DNA of 10,978 bases from an uncultured Aggregatibacter sp. (GTDB lineage: Bacteria > Pseudomonadota > Gammaproteobacteria > Enterobacterales > Pasteurellaceae). This document shows positions 6,713 to 10,978 of this stretch, piece after piece. Both the position numbers and the translations under genes were made by a program. The notes below the pieces were generated by a model that was given only the letters and a program-made list of their open reading frames with translations, did no database searches and was not told the origin of the DNA. Where the stretch lies: contig NZ_CABFLM010000079.1 of the NCBI RefSeq assembly GCF_901873365.1, forward strand, positions 1 through 10,978, written 5' to 3'. How positions within the stretch are numbered: position 1 is the stretch's first letter; each line of letters opens with the position of its first letter.

Positions 6713-7726
6713 ATGCTAAAGAAACTCTTTCATTCGGTGATTATCGGCTTGGCTTCTGCTGCCGTGATTTTGTATGTCATGCCTAAAATCACTGACTCTC
6801 AACATGATGTTGCTTCCTATCGGGATGCTGTGCGTATTGCCTCGCCTGCTGTGGTGAATGTTTATAATCAAGCCTTTACTTCCTCTTCCTCTCAATTTCA
6901 AGTGAATAACTTGGGGTCCGGCGTGATCATGTCGAAAGACGGCTACATTCTGACTAATAAGCACGTGATTCAAAATGCCGATCAGATTGTGGTGGCATTG
7001 CAAAATGGCAATATTTTTGATGCGGCATTAATTGGTTCGGATGCGTTAACGGATTTAGCCGTATTGAAAATTAAAGCAGACAATTTATCCACGATTCCAC
7101 AAAACCCCAATCGACCTGTGCATGTGGGCGATGTGGCGTTAGCTATTGGTAATCCATACAATTTGGGGCAAAGTGTGTCGCAAGGGATTGTTAGTGCGGT
7201 AGGGCGTAGTGCAGTCGGTGAAGCGCTAGGCCGCCAAAACTTTATCCAAACTGATGCCTCCATTAACCGAGGTAATTCCGGCGGTGCGTTAATTAATTCT
7301 GCCGGTGAGCTATTGGGTATCAGCACGTTGAGTATCGGCAAAACCGCCAATGAAATTGCAGAAGGCTTAAATTTTGCGATTCCTATTGATTTAGCCAATG
7401 ATGTCATGAAAAAAATTATTCGTGATGGACGTGTTATTCGTGGTTATTTCGGTGTACAAACGGATATTTTATTTAGCAATGGGCAAGGGGCATCTTCGCA
7501 AGGTGTGCTCATCACCAGCATTATTCCGAATAGCCCGGCAGCAAAAGCCGGGTTACAGGCAGGCGATATTATTCTGAAAATCAATGAGGTCGAGGCACGT
7601 TCGCCGGCAGACATGATGAAACTTATCGCGGATGTGCGTCCTAATACACAGGTTCAGGTTGAAATTTCCCGCTTGGGTCAAGTGTATAAGATTCCTGTGG
7701 TTATCGAAGAATATACTTTTAATTAA
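6713..7726 (+). CDS. degS: Inner-membrane, periplasmic serine protease DegS
   Basis: DegS senses misfolded outer-membrane proteins through its PDZ domain and makes the first cut in the anti-sigma factor RseA, starting the sigma-E envelope stress response. The 337-residue protein has one N-terminal membrane segment (about residues 6-24, VIIGLASAAVILYVM) that anchors it with the protease in the periplasm. The trypsin-like catalytic triad is visible as His84 in TNKHVI, Asp114 in LTDLAVL and Ser189 in RGNSGGAL. A single C-terminal PDZ domain (about 245-330, VLITSIIPNSPAAKAGLQAG) separates it from two-PDZ DegP/DegQ. AGGA precedes the ATG. It starts 7 bases after ribD and its stop overlaps a possible start of the next gene. 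Confidence 0.94.
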   Translation: MLKKLFHSVIIGLASAAVILYVMPKITDSQHDVASYRDAVRIASPAVVNVYNQAFTSSSSQFQVNNLGSGVIMSKDGYILTNKHVIQNADQIVVALQNGNIFDAALIGSDALTDLAVLKIKADNLSTIPQNPNRPVHVGDVALAIGNPYNLGQSVSQGIVSAVGRSAVGEALGRQNFIQTDASINRGNSGGALINSAGELLGISTLSIGKTANEIAEGLNFAIPIDLANDVMKKIIRDGRVIRGYFGVQTDILFSNGQGASSQGVLITSIIPNSPAAKAGLQAGDIILKINEVEARSPADMMKLIADVRPNTQVQVEISRLGQVYKIPVVIEEYTFN

Positions 7727-7737
7727 TGGACTGTGGC

Positions 7738-8334
7738 ATGGAACAAATTAAAACCAGTCATTTTTTCGCCTGTTTAGATCGCTTAAGATTGATTCAGCGC
7801 TGGTCGCTCATGCGCAATATTGAACGAGAAAATTTGGCGGAACACAGCTTGCAGGTGGCTTTTGTTGCTCATGCGTTGGCGCTCATTAAAAACCGTTTTT
7901 ACGGTGCCCAACTCAATGCGGATCGTATTGCTGTCATGGCGATGTATCACGACACATCAGAAATCTTTACCGGTGATTTACCTACCCCGATTAAGTATTT
8001 TAACGAGGAGATCACGCATGCCTATAAACAAATTGAAACGGCGGCTGAGTTGCATTTAATGAGTTTACTGCCGGAAGCATTACAAGCCGATTTTTTACCC
8101 TACTTGGATACTCAATGTTTTGCTGAGGAAGAAAAGCATATTGTGAAACAGGCGGATTTAATTTGTGCTTATATTAAGGTGAAATTTGAGCTGGAAAACG
8201 GCAATCAGGAATTTAAATCGGCAAAAGTGCGGTTAGAAAAATTGATGGATCAATGGCAAAGCCCGGAAATGAATTATTTTTTGCAGGTGTTTGTACCGAG
8301 TTTCGGCAAATCCATTGATGAAATTGCGTTGTAA
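7738..8334 (+). CDS. yfbR: 5'-deoxynucleotidase YfbR (HD domain)
   Basis: YfbR hydrolyses deoxyribonucleoside 5'-monophosphates to nucleosides, with a metal ion bound by an HD domain. I choose the ATG at 7738 (MEQIKTSHFFACLDRLRLIQ) because it aligns with E. coli YfbR and has GGA upstream; the ATG at 7726, overlapping the degS stop, is possible and adds four residues. The 198 residues contain RWSLMRNIERENLAEHSLQV, the HD motif in AMYHDTSEIFTGDLPTP and later EEEKHIVKQADLICAYIK. The end FLQVFVPSFGKSIDEIAL is typical. It appears to be the last gene of the plus-strand run. The uptake signal at 8225-8233 is internal. Confidence 0.93.
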   Translation: MEQIKTSHFFACLDRLRLIQRWSLMRNIERENLAEHSLQVAFVAHALALIKNRFYGAQLNADRIAVMAMYHDTSEIFTGDLPTPIKYFNEEITHAYKQIETAAELHLMSLLPEALQADFLPYLDTQCFAEEEKHIVKQADLICAYIKVKFELENGNQEFKSAKVRLEKLMDQWQSPEMNYFLQVFVPSFGKSIDEIAL

Positions 8335-8352
8335 ATTTTTTTATTGCTTTTC

Positions 8353-8379
8353 TTCGGTATTATGTAGCAGTTGCACAAA
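8353..8379 (-). repeat. 27-bp inverted repeat, right copy
   Basis: Exact reverse complement of 1462-1488, located 19 bases past the yfbR stop. The bases beyond it (8380 onward) differ from those at the left copy. See the left copy for context. Confidence 0.9.
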
Positions 8380-8478
8380 TATTTAACCGATTGAAAACAT
8401 TAAAATCCCTATTGAAATTTTTAATCTGCACCCCAAAAGTTAGACTACCCTTCTAACTGATTAAGGTACAGATTTTTC

Positions 8479-9177
8479 ATGACTAAATATAATCAACTTT
8501 TCAAACAACAAGTCGTGAATTTCTATTTCGAACATCACGAAAATCTTGCTTTCACATTGAAGCATTTCAACTTAGCGGCAAAAACCGTTAGATATTGGAT
8601 TGCACAATATAAATATCCAGGCACTAATGGATTAGCGGTATTACACCGCAAAAGACTTTACTCTCCTGAATTTAAACATAGTGTTGTTCAATCCATTCTC
8701 TCTGGTGGATTTTCGATGGAAAATGCTGCGCTTTACTTTGGTATTGCTAGTAGTGGAACCATTAGTCAATGGTTGAAAGCCTTTCGGAAAAACGGTATAA
8801 ATCGCTTCCACCCCAAACCCAAAGGTCGCTCAAGTATGAAACCCAAATACTCTAAAATGCCTCCACCACCCAAAACAGAAGAAGAACGTTTACGCCTACG
8901 CATCCTTGAGTTAGAAGCAAGAGGTTGCTTTTCTAAAAAAGTTGGACGAAATAATCAAGAGGGACGAAGCCAAACGACAGAAGCAGTCCAAAGTTTGAGA
9001 GAGCATTATCCGTTAGAAATACTTTTGCCTATAGCAAAATTAGCTCGAAGTACCTTCTTCTATCATCACCAATCCAAACCTGATAGAGATAGCACACTAA
9101 AAGTCCGAATTCGTGATATTAAGCAGGCAGAGCCTAATTATGGTTATCAGCGACTGAGTGCGAAGCAAGTGGGGTAA
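8479..9177 (+). pseudogene. IS150-like OrfA fused to the N-terminal part of OrfB by a one-base insertion
   Basis: The first 130-odd residues are OrfA with two helix-turn-helix units (TLKHFNLAAKTVRYWIAQYK and GFSMENAALYFGIASSGTIS), then a linker and ILELEA. Here one extra base (near 8920, GCAAGAGG for expected GCAGAGG) moves translation into the orfB frame, giving RGCFSKK in place of EVAFLKK. The A6G slippery heptamer where the programmed -1 shift should occur lies at 8935-8941. From KKVGRNNQEGRS the protein is therefore the same as the natural frameshift product, continuing with LREHYPLEILLPIAKLARST. The frame ends at 9175-9177 because of a second lesion around 9165-9175, before the catalytic core. 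ATG at 8479 is the expected start. Confidence 0.85.
8935..8941 (+). promoter_or_regulatory. A6G slippery heptamer of the IS150-like element
   Basis: CTAAAAAAG in the orfA frame (CTA AAA AAG) is the usual -1 slippage signal that makes OrfAB. Because of the upstream one-base insertion it is no longer in the slippage phase, and the fusion is already made. Confidence 0.65.
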
Positions 9178-9800
9178 ACCATAAGCGCGTACAACGCTTG
9201 ATTCAAGAAATGGGTTTACAAGTTTGCACGAAGAAACAGCGTAAATATAGTCCATATAAAGGTGAACAGGGCAAAATTGCACTGAACCTGTTACAACGGG
9301 ATTTTAGCGCGAGTAAACCGAATGATAAGTATTTGACAGATATTACCAAATTTAGAGTGAAAGACGAAAAGCTCTATTTTTCCCCGATTTTAGATTGCTT
9401 TAATAATGAGCTGATTGCTTACGGGTTAAGTCGTCACCCAAATGGCATATTAGTGCAAGAAATGCTGTTACAAGCGGTGGAAAAATTGCCGAGAAATGCG
9501 AATTTGATATTACATTCAGACCAAGGAATCCATTATCAAATGTCTAGCTATCAACACCTATTAGCGAAAAATAGGATTTCTCAAAGTATGTCGCGAAAAG
9601 GAAATTGTTTGGATAATGCGGCAATGGAAAGCTTTTTTGGGCGAATGAAAACAGAGTGTTTTCATGGAAAATCGTTTACTAGCATTGATGAACTTGAAAA
9701 GGTTATCAATGATTATGTACGGTACTATAATGAAGAACGAATCCAATTAAAATTAAAAGTACTGAGCCCGATACAATATCGAAAGCAGTCCTTTAAATAA
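9174..9800 (+). pseudogene. OrfB transposase catalytic part (IS150-like), separated by frameshift
   Basis: The frame resumes as VNHKRVQRLIQEMGLQVC directly where the previous frame stops, so one orfB has been split by a small indel between GYQRLSAKQ and VNHKRV; a few codons also seem missing compared with relatives. The integrase core is complete: first aspartate in KYLTDITKF, second in LILHSDQGIHYQ, glutamate in NAAMESFFGRMKTE, with YNEERIQLKLKVLSPIQYR at the end as usual. An internal ATG (9198) could start a shortened protein but has no obvious ribosome site. The stop at 9798-9800 lies just inside the right terminal repeat. Confidence 0.85.
9470..9478 (+). other. Uptake-signal-like core of the Actinobacillus type
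   Basis: ACAAGCGGT is the core uptake signal known from the A. pleuropneumoniae/Mannheimia branch, different from the AAGTGCGGT found in the rest of this window. It is the only copy I see. One 9-mer may be chance. Confidence 0.4.
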
Positions 9801-9834
9801 CAGTCTAACTTTTTGGGGTCAGATCATTTTAAAT

Positions 9835-9863
9835 TTGCCGAAAACCTAGGAAGTTGTTATACT
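9835..9863 (+). promoter_or_regulatory. Sigma-70 type promoter of the retron RNA
   Basis: TTGCCG (9835-9840) and TATACT (9858-9863) are separated by exactly 17 bases. The expected start, 6-8 bases downstream, falls at about 9869-9871, which is the first base of the a1 arm of the retron RNA. The promoter lies outside the IS (end 9821), so the retron seems to keep its own promoter. Confidence 0.7.
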
Positions 9864-9868
9864 CGGAA

Positions 9869-10019
9869 GACCTTTTAGCGTATGTCTATGAAAGCTTAGC
9901 TTTGGTTCGGTGTTTAGCCGCAACGTATTTATATTGGGCAGATAAGGGTTGCGAGACAAATGTCAAGCAACTCTGAATAAGTTGCTTGACATTTGTCTCG
10001 CTTCCATTAGTAAAAGGTT
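9869..10019 (+). ncRNA. Retron msr-msd non-coding RNA
   Basis: This is the template/primer RNA for the reverse transcriptase encoded next to it. The outer arms are a1 ACCTTTTA (9870-9877) and a2 TAAAAGGT (10011-10018), exact reverse complements, with one G-T wobble (9869 with 10019) extending them. G9878, in TTTTAGC right after a1, is the expected branching guanosine. msr stem-loops follow: AAAGC-TTA-GCTTT (9891-9903), and CGGT with GCCG (9908-9920), extended by GTT/AAC around a bulge. The msd part contains a perfect 22-bp hairpin, 9951-9972 with 9980-10001, and a 7-base loop (CTGAATA). Order (msr, msd, RT) and spacing fit known retrons. Exact msDNA ends and the retron subtype cannot be read from sequence alone. 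Confidence 0.9.
9951..10001 (+). repeat. 22-bp perfect hairpin of the msd
   Basis: GCGAGACAAATGTCAAGCAA and following CT (9951-9972) pairs without mismatch with 9980-10001. No T-run follows, so it is not an intrinsic terminator. In the msDNA it would give a long double-stranded DNA hairpin. Confidence 0.95.
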
Positions 10020-10021
10020 AA

Positions 10022-10042
10022 GGGGCTAAGGCCCCTTTTTTT
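10022..10042 (+). terminator. Intrinsic terminator between retron RNA and RT gene
   Basis: GGGGC (10022-10026) and GCCCC (10031-10035), loop TAAG, followed by seven Ts (10036-10042). It begins 3 bases after the a2 arm, so most transcripts would end as the ncRNA and only read-through would reach the RT. A weak separate promoter for the RT (TATATACAAT region, 10042-10051) is possible, but no -35 is convincing. Confidence 0.8.
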
Positions 10043-10063
10043 ATATACAATAGAGAGTATCTA

Positions 10064-10978
10064 ATGAAATCCAATCGGAAATTTGAGCTATTTTATAAAT
10101 TACACGAAGGCGAAAGATTTTCTTCTAAACTTAATGACTTGATAGCTCTTACACCTACAGCTCCTATATCTTATAAAGTTTATTCTATACCCAAGAAAAA
10201 AGGGGGGCGTAGGACAATAGCTCACCCGGCCAAAAAACTAAAAGAAATACAAAAAAAACTCTTAGAATTACTACAATTACAAATTCATAAATCTGCCTAT
10301 GCATATAGAAAAGGAAGGAATATTGCTCAAAACGCAGAAACTCATAAAGAAAATAAATTCCTATTAAAATTAGATTTTCATGATTTCTTTAATAGTATAA
10401 ATAACATTATCTTCACTAGGTATCTAGATAAAATAGGTATTCATTATAATGAGGATGATAAATGGTTAATTAATCATATTTTTTTCTGGAATCCTAATAA
10501 AAAAGACAATTCACACCAAAAACTTATATTAAGCGTAGGGGCTCCAAGCTCACCTACAATATCGAATGCCGTCATGTATTTCTTTGATAAAGAAATAGAA
10601 GAATACTGCGAATCAAAATCAATGAAATATAGTAGATATGCTGATGATATATCAATTAGTGGGAATGATAAAAATGAATTAAAATCTATAATTCCAGTTA
10701 TTCGAGAAAAACTTAATGAGTTGTTTAATGGAAGAATTATATTAAACGAATTAAAAACAGTTATCATATCACCTGGCTATAATAAATTTGTTACAGGCAT
10801 TACGCTTACTTCACAAGGGAGTATATCCATTGGTAGGAAACGTAAAAGATATATTTTTAGCCTAGTTTATAAATATAAGATAAACGAGTTATCTAAAGAT
10901 TTAATACCTCGTTTAAAAGGATTGCTAGTATTCTCTAAAAATATAGAACCTTCATTTATAGTTAGGTTAGAATTAAAA
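10064..10978 (+). CDS. Retron reverse transcriptase, partial (runs off the right edge)
   Basis: It reverse-transcribes the msd part of the adjacent RNA, primed from the 2'-OH of the branching G, to make msDNA. The frame is open from ATG 10064 to the edge: 305 residues, close to the usual 310-340, so only a short tail is missing. GAGAG (10053-10057) is the ribosome site. Motifs in order: YSIPKKKGGRRTIAHPAKK (40-58); the retron-specific NAETH (90-94, NAxxH); LKLDFHDFFNSI with catalytic Asp104; GAPSSPTISNAV (159-170); RYADDISISG with the YADD active site (192-195); and the retron-specific VTG (243-245). All catalytic residues are present. The gene is visibly more AT-rich than the core genes, a sign of horizontal transfer. 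Group II intron and DGR reverse transcriptases are excluded by NAxxH, VTG and the upstream ncRNA. Confidence 0.95.
   Translation, partial: MKSNRKFELFYKLHEGERFSSKLNDLIALTPTAPISYKVYSIPKKKGGRRTIAHPAKKLKEIQKKLLELLQLQIHKSAYAYRKGRNIAQNAETHKENKFLLKLDFHDFFNSINNIIFTRYLDKIGIHYNEDDKWLINHIFFWNPNKKDNSHQKLILSVGAPSSPTISNAVMYFFDKEIEEYCESKSMKYSRYADDISISGNDKNELKSIIPVIREKLNELFNGRIILNELKTVIISPGYNKFVTGITLTSQGSISIGRKRKRYIFSLVYKYKINELSKDLIPRLKGLLVFSKNIEPSFIVRLELK

Larger units (their letters stand above)
8427..9821 (+). mobile_element. IS3-family element, IS150-like group, near full length but defective
   Basis: The ends are imperfect inverted repeats: the left begins TGCACCCCAAAAGTTAGACT (8427) and the right, read inward, begins TGACCCCAAAAAGTTAGACT (from 9821). 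They differ by single-base slips. About 1395 bp is close to the IS150 size. OrfA has the two helix-turn-helix repeats typical of the IS150 group, and OrfB is a DDE transposase. No clean target duplication is visible: ATC precedes the left end and GATC follows the right, depending on the exact boundaries. Two frame lesions (8920 and about 9165-9175) make it inactive. It lies 13 bases upstream of the retron promoter's -35 element. It carries ACAAGCGGT (9470-9478), the uptake core of the other Pasteurellaceae branch. Confidence 0.9.

Noticed and set aside
1462..8379. Core block as a composite transposon
   Set aside because: The enclosed genes are conserved housekeeping genes in typical order, and the two flanking IS elements are different and not paired.
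9951..10001. Long perfect hairpin as an intrinsic terminator
   Set aside because: No T-run on either side, and it lies between a retron msr and a2 arm; it is the msd stem.
10474..10767. 97-codon minus-strand frame
   Set aside because: It lies wholly antisense to the RT, whose motifs (GAPSSP, YADD) are clear on the plus strand.
1..10978. CRISPR array, tRNA or rRNA genes
   Set aside because: No regularly spaced direct repeats and no cloverleaf or rRNA-like sequence were seen on either strand.

Overview
The window comes from a member of the Pasteurellaceae, most likely Aggregatibacter or a near relative. Perfect copies of the Haemophilus-type DNA uptake signal AAGTGCGGT (either strand) occur at about 557, 1503, 5087, 5961, 6308 and 8225. 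The housekeeping proteins are close to the gammaproteobacterial IlvE, GcvA, RlmM, NrdR, RibD, DegS and YfbR. The genus is an inference from base composition and protein similarity as remembered; no search was run.

Layout. (1) 1-1051: the 5' part (minus strand) of an IS3-family insertion sequence that continues beyond the left edge; orfA and orfB each carry an in-frame stop at a conserved glutamine. (2) 1052-1539: debris, namely the C-terminal tail of an unidentified gene abutting the IS end, two hairpins, and one arm of a 27-bp inverted repeat. (3) 1540-8334: a core chromosomal block. ilvE is on the minus strand with a long leader holding a terminator/attenuator. Divergent from it is a compact plus-strand run gcvA-rlmM-nrdR-ribD-degS-yfbR, most genes overlapping or a few bases apart. 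(4) 8353-8379: the other arm of the 27-bp repeat, so the core block is bracketed by it. (5) 8427-9821: a second, different IS3-family element (IS150-like) whose transposase genes are fused by a one-base insertion and then broken by a frameshift. (6) 9835-10978: a retron, with promoter, structured msr-msd RNA, intrinsic terminator and a reverse transcriptase that runs off the right edge.

How it works together. The core block is ordinary metabolism and housekeeping: branched-chain amino acid transamination, glycine-cleavage control, 23S rRNA methylation, control of ribonucleotide reductase, riboflavin synthesis, the envelope-stress protease and a dNMP phosphatase. Both flanks are accessory DNA. 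The retron is the most interesting part: its RNA and RT together would make a branched RNA-DNA hybrid (msDNA), and retrons characterised so far act in anti-phage defence with an accessory effector. Any effector here would lie past 10978 and cannot be seen.
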